Assembly (NCBI RefSeq): GCF_002994615.1
Contig: NZ_PVNK01000022.1
Location: 1-32,694 of the forward strand
Direction: 5' to 3'
DNA length: 32,694 nucleotides
Source: Enhygromyxa salina
GTDB lineage: Bacteria > Myxococcota_A > Polyangia > Nannocystales > Nannocystaceae
In this document: positions 14,421 to 21,609 of the stretch, one piece after another
Layout: each line of letters starts with the position of its first letter
Numbering within the stretch: position 1 is the first letter of the stretch
Notes under the pieces: model-generated
The model's database searches: none
Told to the model about the DNA's origin: nothing
Seen by the model: only the letters and a program-made list of their open reading frames with translations
Position numbers and translations under genes: made by a program

Positions 14421-14704
14421 GTCCAGATGATCCGTGGAGAACCCGACAACGGGATCGTTAGCCGTGCTTCGCACAGGTCGGCGCTGCGCCGCCCGGGCAC
14501 ATTCTTCCGACATTCTCCACAAGGTAGGCTGTTCGTGGTTTGCCTGGCCCTAAGGGGTGCCCGGCGGACATCTTGGCTGGGCCAACCACGCAACCGCGGT
14601 TCAAGATGTCCGCCGGGCACCCCTTAGGGCCGCAAACCGGTGAGCCTACCGTGTCCCAAGTGGGATCGTGGCGACCCAAAGGGGCGATCCACGGATCATC
14701 GGAC
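14421..14704 (+). ncRNA. msr-msd: Retron msr-msd template RNA, copy 2 (downstream of the reverse transcriptase)
   Basis: This copy begins two bases after the reverse-transcriptase stop. The a1 arm 14421-14438 pairs with the a2 arm 14688-14704 through GATGATCCGTGGA plus GTCC/GGAC, with one bulged A. The presumed branch G is at 14461 in TTAGC. The msd hairpin spans 14523-14650 (128 bases), with a perfect 30-bp stem formed by 14546-14575 and 14602-14631. Distances from branch G to hairpin (62 bases) and across the hairpin are identical to copy 1. The a1/a2 sequence is unrelated to the other copies, while the msr and the loop are nearly identical. Confidence 0.87.
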
Positions 14705-14716
14705 TTCACTTTTTTC
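14705..14716 (+). terminator. T-tract after template copy 2 (possible terminator)
   Basis: Six consecutive T residues (14710-14715) follow the a2 arm of copy 2. Such a run is rare in this GC-rich sequence. The local hairpin before it (GATCC/GGATC near 14686-14697) is short, so termination here is uncertain. If it is real, copy 3 would need readthrough or its own promoter. Confidence 0.3.
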
Positions 14717-14721
14717 TAGCC

Positions 14722-14990
14722 GTCAACAACGCCGTGGGGCAGTCGAGTGGTTAGCCGTGCTCAGCACAGGTCGGCGTTGCGCCGCCCGGGCACCTTCTTC
14801 CGACATTCTCCACAAGGTAGGCTGTTCGTGGTTTGCCTGGCCCTAAGGGGTGCCCGTCGGGCATCTTGGCTGGGCCAACCACGCAACCGCGGTTCAAGAT
14901 GCCCGACGGGCACCCCTTAGGGCCGCAAACCGGTGAGCCTACCGTGTCCCAAGTGGGATCGTAGCTACGGTGCCCCACGGCGTTCTTGAC
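14722..14990 (+). ncRNA. msr-msd: Retron msr-msd template RNA, copy 3 (second downstream copy)
   Basis: The a1 arm 14722-14741 pairs with the a2 arm 14971-14990 at 19 of 20 positions, the longest flanking stem of the three. The presumed branch G is at 14754 in TTAGC. The msd hairpin spans 14816-14943 (128 bases), with a perfect 30-bp stem (14839-14868 with 14895-14924). The branch-to-hairpin distance is again 62 bases. It starts 17 bases after copy 2 and ends 8 bases before the stop codon of the convergent minus-strand gene. The promoter is not evident; it may be transcribed from the promoter upstream of copy 1 through the reverse-transcriptase gene. Confidence 0.87.
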
Positions 14991-14998
14991 ACCCTCTG

Positions 14999-15412
14999 TC
15001 AGTACTCGAGCAGATCGTCGGCGTCGAGGTAGACCCGCTCGCAGCGGATGGTCATCTCCGCGTTGTCCTGCGCCGGGGGCTCGGTTATGCGGACGAAGCG
15101 ACGCGTGGGCTGGGCCTCGATCGGGACCGGGAGCCCGGTGCCGCGCTCCTCCCGGACCCGCACGCTCTTCGGCTCGCCGCCGCTCGGTTCCGGGGCGCAA
15201 AGGGGGCTCTCACGGTGGACCGCTCGGGGCGCCCCGAGGCTGGGGAGCAGCGGCTCGACCAGGCCCTCGTTGGCGTTGGACTCGAGCGCCCGGGTCAGCT
15301 TTCGAGAGGCGACCAGACGGCCGAGGAGCACGATAAACAGAGCCACGGCTGAACCGAGCAGCAGTGGGGCGTAAAGATGCAGCGAAGAGCTTGCGTCGAG
15401 CAGAGTGTTCAT
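14999..15412 (-). CDS. Small single-pass membrane protein of unknown function
   Basis: The 137-residue product starts MNTLLDASSSLHLYAPLLLG. It has one transmembrane helix (about residues 12-32) followed by a cytosolic-type Arg/Lys-containing, Pro-rich tail ending in an acidic DADDLLEY. The start at 15412 is fixed by an AGAAGGA ribosome binding site seven bases upstream on the minus strand. The frame stays open for another 120 codons upstream, but that part has no coding character. It is divergent from the DUF4956-like gene at 15611 and converges on retron template copy 3. No homologue is recognised. It might be a membrane partner of its neighbour or of the retron (speculation). Confidence 0.65.
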   Translation of the reverse strand: MNTLLDASSSLHLYAPLLLGSAVALFIVLLGRLVASRKLTRALESNANEGLVEPLLPSLGAPRAVHRESPLCAPEPSGGEPKSVRVREERGTGLPVPIEAQPTRRFVRITEPPAQDNAEMTIRCERVYLDADDLLEY

Positions 15413-15478
15413 CGGAGGTTCCTTCTGCGTGATGGCGAGAGGTCCCACCACGCCACACATGTGCGTTCGGGCTGCAAG

Positions 15479-15490
15479 GCATATGCCTGT
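15479..15490. promoter_or_regulatory. 12-bp palindrome in a divergent promoter region
   Basis: AGGCATATGCCT is a perfect palindrome between the divergent genes starting at 15412 (minus) and 15611 (plus). It is a plausible operator for one or both. Nothing else supports it. Confidence 0.25.
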
Positions 15491-15610
15491 CGTCCAGTGC
15501 CGCTGCGCGGTCCAGATCGGATGTTGGCGGCCGCGAGTGCAGGCGCCTGTGGCTACACTGGCTGCCGCCGCTGGCAACACGCTTCGGTGGTAGGCTGAGA
15601 CCGCGAGACC

Positions 15611-16315
15611 ATGCTGGCACCCGCAGACACGCTCACTCAGGCCGATGTCGTGCCAGCTTCGGATCTCGGTCTGGGCATCGGCTGGCAGGCCTTCCTCGAT
15701 CTCGGCTTCATCACCTCGGTGTTGCTGATCCTCGCGGCCGCGGTCGCGCTGGCGGGGGTTATCGCGTACCACCCGACGACCCGGGCCAAGGCCTCGACGA
15801 TCGAGGAGATCGAGCAGCCCAAGACCTTCATCATGTATTCGCTGGTCGGCGCGATCATTGCGATCATCGTCAAGGTCCAGCCGAGCATGGCCCTCGTTGT
15901 GTTTGGGATCGGCGGCCTGATGCGCTTTCGGACCAACGTCGGCCAGGCCAAGGACACCGGACGGGTGATCTTGGTGACGGTGATCGGGCTGTCGTGTGGG
16001 CTCGAGCTCTACATCGTCGCCGTGCTGACCACCGTGATCGCGTGGGCGTTGATCTTCGTGCTCGAGCGCCAGTCGATCGAGCGCGTGGTCGTTCAGGGCC
16101 TCGACAAGGACTCGATCCAGCGGGCCTCCGACGCCTACGTCGGCGTCCTGCGAGGGTGTGGCTGCGCGGTCATTGGCGAGCAGAAGCGGGTCAACAAGGG
16201 CAGCTTGGCGATCATCTATCGGGCCCCGCGTGGGTTCGACCGCGGCGCGCTCGAGCGGGGCTTCGCCGAGATCCCCGAGGACGCCCGCGGCACGATCAGC
16301 TGGGAGACCGCCTGA
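15611..16315 (+). CDS. DUF4956-like integral membrane protein
   Basis: The 234-residue product has about four or five hydrophobic segments between residues 30 and 152. The central sequence VVFGIGGLMRFRTNVGQAKDTGRVILVTVIGLSCG fits the conserved core of DUF4956 proteins (a G-x-RFRT-x-x-x-x-x-D pattern followed by a membrane segment). A soluble C-terminal domain of about 80 residues (from ERQSIERVVVQGL) ends ARGTISWETA. Family members often sit next to polyphosphate-polymerase-like VTC genes, but none is present here. The ATG at 15611 lacks a strong ribosome binding site but gives a sensible N-terminus. The biochemical role is unknown. Confidence 0.75.
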   Translation: MLAPADTLTQADVVPASDLGLGIGWQAFLDLGFITSVLLILAAAVALAGVIAYHPTTRAKASTIEEIEQPKTFIMYSLVGAIIAIIVKVQPSMALVVFGIGGLMRFRTNVGQAKDTGRVILVTVIGLSCGLELYIVAVLTTVIAWALIFVLERQSIERVVVQGLDKDSIQRASDAYVGVLRGCGCAVIGEQKRVNKGSLAIIYRAPRGFDRGALERGFAEIPEDARGTISWETA

Positions 16316-16351
16316 GAGACCCGCTGAGGCTCCTGCGGCCTGGTCCTGGGC

Positions 16352-16768
16352 TCAATCGAGGTTTCGCGCGACGCGGACGACGGTGGACTGGCTGAGCCCG
16401 GTGCGCTGGGCCAGCATCCGTGTGGTCCAGCGCGGCTTGCCGTGGGGCGGCGGCGACTGACGCAGGCGCAGGAGCTCGGCGATCTTGCGCTGGCTGATCG
16501 TGCGGGGCGCGCCGGGGCGCGGTCGATCCCACAGCGCGACGACGCCTCCCTCGCGAAAGCGTGCCCGCCACTTCGAGACCGTGCGGCGCGAGGTCCCGAG
16601 CTGCGCAGCGCTCTGGGCTCCGGTGTCGCCCGCGGCCCAGCGCAGGATGATCTTTGCTCGCAGGCGCACGGTCTCGTCGGGGGTCTCGCTCGACGCCAGG
16701 CGCAGCAACGCGAGTCGTTGCTTGGAGGTCAGCTTGATGGGGCTGCGGTCGTGGCGAGGGCTCGACAT
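16352..16768 (-). CDS. Lone IS630-type transposase N-terminal helix-turn-helix protein
   Basis: The product of about 138 residues (159 if the frame is read from 16831) matches the N-terminal DNA-binding part of IS630-family transposases. It has RLRAKIILRWAAGDT, then AAQLGTSRRTVSKWRARFREGG, then LWDRPRPGAPR, and a second helix-turn-helix ending GLSQSTVVRVARNLD. The DDE catalytic domain is missing: downstream on this strand lies only the 3' end of the opposite-strand membrane-protein gene. It could be an orfA remnant of a decayed insertion sequence or a co-opted regulator. No terminal inverted repeats were found around it. The start at 16768 (MSSPRHDRSP) is a guess; no clear ribosome binding site is visible. 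Confidence 0.7.
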   Translation of the reverse strand: MSSPRHDRSPIKLTSKQRLALLRLASSETPDETVRLRAKIILRWAAGDTGAQSAAQLGTSRRTVSKWRARFREGGVVALWDRPRPGAPRTISQRKIAELLRLRQSPPPHGKPRWTTRMLAQRTGLSQSTVVRVARNLD

Positions 16769-16956
16769 CGGTCGTTGTGGATGTGTCGAACCCGGCCGTA
16801 CCCATTGAGAAAAGTTGCAGTTCCCAGTCATATTTTTATCCAGAGCGGGCTAAATCGCGCCGCGCGGAGAGTGTGAGTTTCAAAATGGGACGCTTCGCGT
16901 TGTTTGCGCGACACCTCTCTGGCCCACCGCCCGAATCGGCGGCCATACTCTCGGGG

Positions 16957-17724
16957 ATGCCGCGTACCGTGCCGATCGCCGCTGTCCTCATACTCCTGTG
17001 CGTGCCCCTCGGGTGCGGCGCCAACTCGTCCCCGAGCCCAAGCGCGTCCGGTGAGTCCAAGCCGGCGGCCAAGCCGAGCCCCGAGCCGCCGAGCCAGCCC
17101 GCGTCCAATCCCCACGCCCTGGATCCCCACGCTCGAACTCCACCGTCGGCCACACCGCCGGGGCCGCCGCGCGATGTGACCCCAAGCGGCGAGACCATGA
17201 CGGTGACGGTCGACGGCCTCGCCATGGTCGTGCCGAGCGAGTGGACCCACGCGCCGGGCAGCAACCCGATGCGCAAGGCGGAGTTCATCATCCCGGGCCC
17301 CGGCGGCGACGTCCGCCTCGTGGTCTCTCGCTTCGCGGGCGGAGCGGGCTTGACCGCCAAGAACATCGAGCGCTGGAAGGGGCAGATCACGCTCGCCGAG
17401 GGCGCCGAGGCGCAGACGAGCGAGCGGGAGGTCAACGGCTTGAAGGTGACCAGCGTCGACATGCGCGGACGCTATGCCGGTCAGTCCATGCCCGGCGCGC
17501 CGCCGCAGCCGCCGGTCGACGACGCGCGGATGCTCGCCGCCGCGATCGAGGGCGCGGGCGACCCCTGGTACTTCAAGCTCGTCGGCCCGGCCGCGACGAT
17601 CGACGTGTGGGGCAGCGGGTGGACCAAGCTGCTCGCCGAGCTCGCGCCCGCCGCTTCGTCCGCAGACGGCGACCCAGCTGAAGGGGCCTCGACAGCAGAG
17701 CCCGCGCCGTCGCCGAGCGAGTAG
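16957..17724 (+). CDS. Putative lipoprotein with Pro/Ser-rich linker
   Basis: The 255-residue product has a signal peptide with lipobox VPLGC (Cys about residue 20). A low-complexity Ser/Pro/Ala linker follows to about residue 70. A single folded domain (about 85-235) contains WTHAPGSNPMRKAEFIIPG, NIERWKGQI and GLKVTSVDMRGRY. It looks like a conserved extracytoplasmic family of myxobacteria and planctomycetes, but I cannot name a function. The frame is open upstream to 16777, yet only the ATG at 16957 places the signal peptide correctly. It is convergent with the protease gene, with 82 bases between them. Confidence 0.78.
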   Translation: MPRTVPIAAVLILLCVPLGCGANSSPSPSASGESKPAAKPSPEPPSQPASNPHALDPHARTPPSATPPGPPRDVTPSGETMTVTVDGLAMVVPSEWTHAPGSNPMRKAEFIIPGPGGDVRLVVSRFAGGAGLTAKNIERWKGQITLAEGAEAQTSEREVNGLKVTSVDMRGRYAGQSMPGAPPQPPVDDARMLAAAIEGAGDPWYFKLVGPAATIDVWGSGWTKLLAELAPAASSADGDPAEGASTAEPAPSPSE

Positions 17725-17806
17725 GCTCGGGCCCCGCGGCCGCCCGCGACTCTGGCACGCACGGCCGCAAGCGCCCGGTCGCGCCCTCGCTGCGCTCGGT
17801 CGGCGC

Positions 17807-19180
17807 TCACGCCACGCCCGGGCGTCGGAGACGTCCTGCGAGACACAGCGACACGAGCGCGGCGAGGCCGGGCAGGGCAGGGGCGCCGGGTTGGCTCGTG
17901 CAGTTGCACGCGCCGTCGCCGTCATCCATCGCCTCGCTGCTCGTGGTCGCGCCGGTCTCGGTCTCGTCGGTCGTGCCCTCGCCGGTCTCGTCGCCGGGAT
18001 CGCCGACGATGATCGTGGCGCCGACGACGGCGCGGTTGCCCAGCCAGTCGACGGCCTCGAGCTCGAGCAGGTGCTCGCCGTCCTCGGCGAGGCTGACGCC
18101 CTCGAAGCGATAGGGGGGGACCTGGTCGACGCTGGCCAGGCCGAAGGCGTCGAGCCACGGCGCGCCGTCGATCGCGAGCCGAACTTCGGCGACGCCGACC
18201 CCGTCGTCGTCGGCCGCGGCGAGCACGTCGAGCTCGATCGGTGCGCTCGGGAGCGCGTCGCCGTCGAGCGGCTCGACGAAGGCCACGCTCGGCGGCGTGA
18301 GATCCTCGAGCTCGGTCCACGGCGGTCCGCAGCGCTCGGACGGGCCCGAGCGCGCGCTCGGGCAGCCCTCGGCCCACGTGGCGCCGGGCTCGGTCGCGAC
18401 GTAGAAGCCCTCGCACGCGGGGGTCGGCGCCCAGCTGCCGTCGCCCGCGTGACAGGGCGTGAGGTCGATCCCCGTCCGATCTTCGATCCACGCGATCGTC
18501 ACGGGGGCCGGCACGTACTGGACCGTGGCCCCGTCGCCGCCGCCGCCCGAGACGAGGCCCAGCATCCGCCAGCTCCCGTCGTCGAGCTCGACGAAGGCCG
18601 GGCCGCCGGAGTCTCCGGCGTCCGCCCCGGTGCCCATGCCGCCGATCCCGATCGTCGTCAGATAGCCGACGATCTCGGTCTGGGCCTCGTGCTTGAGCCC
18701 GACTTGCTCGGGCCCCTCGCTGGTCGTGTCGCCGAAACCGACGATCGTCACCGGGGTCCCGACCTCGATCAGATCCTCGTCGCAGCCGAACAAAGGCGGC
18801 GTGATCGCAAGGTCCTCGACGGGCTCGGCGAGCAGGCAGTAGGCGTAGTCCATCGAGCTGACCGCGAACAGATCGCTGTTGCGCTCGCAGGTGAGGGTCT
18901 CGACCGCGCGCGCGGGCGCGGCGATGTCCTCGCCGAGCAGGACCTCGGTGTGGAAGGTCCCGCAGTGCGCCGCATAGACGACCACGCGCGGGTGCACGAG
19001 GGTGCCCGTGCACAGGCCACCGCTTTGGAGCGCGACGACACCGGGCCACGCACAGGTCTCGCTCGCAGACCCGCCGACGATCTTCGCTGGCGCGGGCCGC
19101 AGATCGTTCGGCGGCGCCGCACTCGCGACGCGGCAGGGAATCGCCGCCAGCGTCAGTCCTGCCAAGATCGCGCCGCGCAC
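17807..19180 (-). CDS. Secreted trypsin-like serine protease with MYXO-CTERM-like tail
   Basis: The product of about 457 residues carries a signal peptide ending ASA, then IVGGSASETCAWPGVVAL, a typical S1 protease N-terminus after activation. The catalytic triad is visible: His72 in YAAHC, Asp111 in MDYAYC and Ser191 in GDSGGP. After the protease domain comes an Ig-like domain (from LTPPSVAFVEPLDG). It is followed by an acidic Thr/Glu-rich linker, then CNCTSQPG, a hydrophobic segment and a basic end, which matches the MYXO-CTERM surface-sorting layout. The GTG at 19180 was chosen because it starts the signal peptide; the frame continues open upstream, where the ATG would overlap the divergent crotonase start. 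It is probably exported and processed at the cell surface. Confidence 0.85.
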   Translation of the reverse strand: MRGAILAGLTLAAIPCRVASAAPPNDLRPAPAKIVGGSASETCAWPGVVALQSGGLCTGTLVHPRVVVYAAHCGTFHTEVLLGEDIAAPARAVETLTCERNSDLFAVSSMDYAYCLLAEPVEDLAITPPLFGCDEDLIEVGTPVTIVGFGDTTSEGPEQVGLKHEAQTEIVGYLTTIGIGGMGTGADAGDSGGPAFVELDDGSWRMLGLVSGGGGDGATVQYVPAPVTIAWIEDRTGIDLTPCHAGDGSWAPTPACEGFYVATEPGATWAEGCPSARSGPSERCGPPWTELEDLTPPSVAFVEPLDGDALPSAPIELDVLAAADDDGVGVAEVRLAIDGAPWLDAFGLASVDQVPPYRFEGVSLAEDGEHLLELEAVDWLGNRAVVGATIIVGDPGDETGEGTTDETETGATTSSEAMDDGDGACNCTSQPGAPALPGLAALVSLCLAGRLRRPGVA

Positions 19181-19259
19181 AGGCTCGAGTGTGCCCGAGA
19201 TCCGGCGCCCGTGCCCTACTCGTTCGCGGCCGCGGGTGGCACACTGGCGTCGAGCCCTC

Positions 19260-20048
19260 ATGTCCACAACCAGCGAGACCCGCGAGCACATCCTCGTCGA
19301 CTTTGACGCGGGTATCTGCACGATCACCTTCAACCGGGCGAGGAAGAAGAACGCGTTCAGCCTCGCGATGTATGCGGCGCTCGTCACCGCCCTCGAGGAG
19401 GCCCGCGGGCGCAGCGAGGTTCGCGTGATCCTGCTGCGCGGCAGCGAGGGCGTGTTCACGGCCGGCAACGATCTTCAGGACTTCATGAAGAACCCGCCGC
19501 GCGGCCCCGACAGCCCGACCGAGCGCTTCCTCGAGCTCCTCGTCGCCTGCGAGAAGCCGATCGTCGCCGCCGTCGAGGGCGTGGCGATCGGGATCGGCGT
19601 GACGATGCTCCTGCACTGCGACCTCGTCTACGCCGGCGAGAGCGCGCGCTTCCACATGCCCTTCGTCAACCTCGCGCTGTGCCCCGAGGCGGGCTCGAGC
19701 TACCTGCTGCCGCGGCTGATGGGCTACCAGCGCGCGGCCGAGCTGCTCCTGCTCGGTGAGCCCTTCTCGGCCCAGCTGGCCCACGACTACGGCTTCGTCA
19801 ATCAGGTCCTGGCCGACACCGCGGTCGTCGATCGTGCGCGCTCGATCGCCGAGGCCCTGACCAAGAAGCCCCCGGCGGCCCTGCGCGTGACCAAGAAGCT
19901 GATGCGCGATCGCTACCGAGGCGACCTCGACCTGGCCATGGCCGCCGAGTTCGAGGCCTTCGCCGCGGGCCTGGCCTCGCCCGAGGCCGCCGAGGCCTTC
20001 GAGGCTTTCTTTCAAAAGCGCGCGCCGGACTTCTCGAAGTGCCAATGA
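19260..20048 (+). CDS. Enoyl-CoA hydratase/isomerase family protein (crotonase fold)
   Basis: The 262-residue length is usual for the family. The first oxyanion-hole segment is FTAGNDLQDF, and the second is GVAIGIGVTMLLHCDLVYA. The acidic residue in LALCPEAGSSYLLPRLMG resembles the PEACSS-type motif of delta3,delta2-enoyl-CoA isomerases more than the two-Glu pattern of classical hydratases. It therefore probably isomerises unsaturated fatty acyl-CoA in beta-oxidation; hydratase activity is the alternative. The frame is open upstream of the start, but conserved sequence begins just after the ATG at 19260. The stop TGA overlaps the ATG of the permease gene. Confidence 0.88.
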   Translation: MSTTSETREHILVDFDAGICTITFNRARKKNAFSLAMYAALVTALEEARGRSEVRVILLRGSEGVFTAGNDLQDFMKNPPRGPDSPTERFLELLVACEKPIVAAVEGVAIGIGVTMLLHCDLVYAGESARFHMPFVNLALCPEAGSSYLLPRLMGYQRAAELLLLGEPFSAQLAHDYGFVNQVLADTAVVDRARSIAEALTKKPPAALRVTKKLMRDRYRGDLDLAMAAEFEAFAAGLASPEAAEAFEAFFQKRAPDFSKCQ

Positions 20049-21502
20049 CACGGGGCAGCTCCGGAAGCTCCGCCGCGCCAGAGTCCTCCGAGCCCGCGGG
20101 CGCACCCGATCGCTGGGGCGAGCGCCTCCCGCGTCGGCTGGGGACCTTCAGCGCCGTCGCGGTGCTCGTCGGCTCGACGATCGGCAGCGGGATCTTCCGC
20201 TCGCCCGCGGTCGTCGCCCAAGACATCGACGCGCTGCTGCCCTTCGTGCTCGCCTGGGTGGTCGGGGGTCTCGTCGCGCTCGCGGGGGCCCTGACCTTCG
20301 CCGAGCTCGGCGGCATGTTCCCGCGGACCGGGGGCATCTACGTCTACGTGCGCGAGGCCTTCGGCAAGCTGCCCGCGTTCTTGTTCGGCTGGGCCGAGCT
20401 CGTGATCCTGCGGCCTGCGGCCTACGGTGCGATCGCCGTGACCTCGGCCGAGTACACCTGGCGGCTGCTCGGTCACGACCCCGGGCGGGCCCTGTGGATC
20501 GTCGTGCAGCCCGGGTCCGAGCCCGACAGCGGCCTCGTCATCAGCCTCGCCCAGGGTCTCGCGGCGGTGTTCATCATCGTGGTTGGGGTCGTCAATTATC
20601 GCGGGATCCGGCTCGGCGCGATCATCCAGAACGTGTCGACGGCGCTCAAGGTCGCCGCGATCCTGGTCCTCGTCGGGCTCGGCCTCGCCCTGGTCCCCGA
20701 CGCGCTGGGCTCGACCGGCGAGCTGCCCACCCGGCCCGCAGACGCGCCCGCGCCCGGGACCCTCGCGGCCTTTGGCCTGGCCATGGTCGGGGTGCTGTGG
20801 GCCTACGACGGCTGGTCCGACGTCGGCTTTGTCGGCGGCGAGATCCATGATCCGGCTCGCAACATCCCGCGCGCCTTCATTGGCGGGACCGCGATCGTCG
20901 TCGGGCTCTACCTCCTGATCACGATGACCTACCTCAAGGTCGTGCCCCTCGATCAGATGCCCGGGCGCCCGCTGATCGCCGCCGACGTGGCCGAGGCGCT
21001 GATCGGCCCGGTCGGGGCCGTGTTCGTGGCCGGGGCGGTCGCGATCAGCACCTTCGGCACGCTCAACGGCTCGATGATGACCGGGCCGCGGGTGTTCTTC
21101 GCGATGGCCGAAGACGACCTGTTCTTCCGCGGTCTGGCCAAGGTCCACCCCGAGCACGGGACCCCGGGCGGGGCGATCGTGCTGTCGATGGTGCTCGGCG
21201 TCGGCTTCGTCTCGTTTCAGGGCTTCGCCGAGCTCGCCGATCAATTCGTGATCGGGATCTGGCCCTTCTACGCGCTGGCCGTTGCGGCGGTCTTGATCCT
21301 GCGCAAGCGTCGACCGGAGCTCGAGCGGCCCTACCGGACCTGGGGCTACCCGGTCGTGCCGATCTTGTTCTTGGTCGCGGCGCTGTACCTGCTGGGCAAC
21401 TACGCCGTGCGCGAGACCGGGAAGTTCGTGCTCGACGTCGCGATCGTGCTCTCGGGGGTGCCGGTCTACTGGCTGTGGCAGCGACGGCGCCGCAAGGACT
21501 AG
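20045..21502 (+). CDS. APC-family amino acid permease
   Basis: The product is about 485 residues with roughly twelve transmembrane helices. The first carries the APC-signature STIGSGIFRSP, and AELGGMFPRTGGIYVYVREAFG follows helix 2. Later FVGGEIHDPARNIPRAF is typical of LAT/SteT-like transporters. It probably exchanges or imports an amino acid through the inner membrane; the substrate cannot be read from sequence. The ATG at 20045 overlaps the crotonase stop as ATGA; a GTG at 20039 is an alternative. The stop TAG at 21500-21502 is part of the CTAG that begins the palindromic repeat. Confidence 0.9.
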   Translation: MTRGSSGSSAAPESSEPAGAPDRWGERLPRRLGTFSAVAVLVGSTIGSGIFRSPAVVAQDIDALLPFVLAWVVGGLVALAGALTFAELGGMFPRTGGIYVYVREAFGKLPAFLFGWAELVILRPAAYGAIAVTSAEYTWRLLGHDPGRALWIVVQPGSEPDSGLVISLAQGLAAVFIIVVGVVNYRGIRLGAIIQNVSTALKVAAILVLVGLGLALVPDALGSTGELPTRPADAPAPGTLAAFGLAMVGVLWAYDGWSDVGFVGGEIHDPARNIPRAFIGGTAIVVGLYLLITMTYLKVVPLDQMPGRPLIAADVAEALIGPVGAVFVAGAVAISTFGTLNGSMMTGPRVFFAMAEDDLFFRGLAKVHPEHGTPGGAIVLSMVLGVGFVSFQGFAELADQFVIGIWPFYALAVAAVLILRKRRPELERPYRTWGYPVVPILFLVAALYLLGNYAVRETGKFVLDVAIVLSGVPVYWLWQRRRRKD

Positions 21503-21535
21503 CAGCCCGGGGTGCAATGCATCGTGTCGCTGCTA
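21499..21535. repeat. Palindromic repeat, collapsed 37-base copy
   Basis: The first 32 bases match the left end of the repeat family (starting CTAGCAGCCCGGGGTGCAA). They are then joined directly to TGCTAG, so the copy begins and ends with CTAG and keeps 8-bp terminal inverted repeats CTAGCAGC/GCTGCTAG. The whole central hairpin is missing. It lies between two convergent genes and supplies the stop codon of the permease gene. Confidence 0.85.
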
Positions 21536-21609
21536 GCCCTCAATCAAGCGTTTCGCGCGCCATCCTGGCCGCGACTTGGACGAGCGCCGGCCACGAGCTC
21601 CGCGGGATC

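Noticed and set aside
15413..15772. Upstream extension of the small membrane protein gene
   Set aside because: It overlaps the divergent gene start and lacks coding character, while AGAAGGA precedes the internal ATG at 15412.
17922..20105. A 727-codon minus-strand open frame across the protease and crotonase
   Set aside because: It is out of frame with the protease. It lacks the triad motifs and reads as Arg-rich low complexity.
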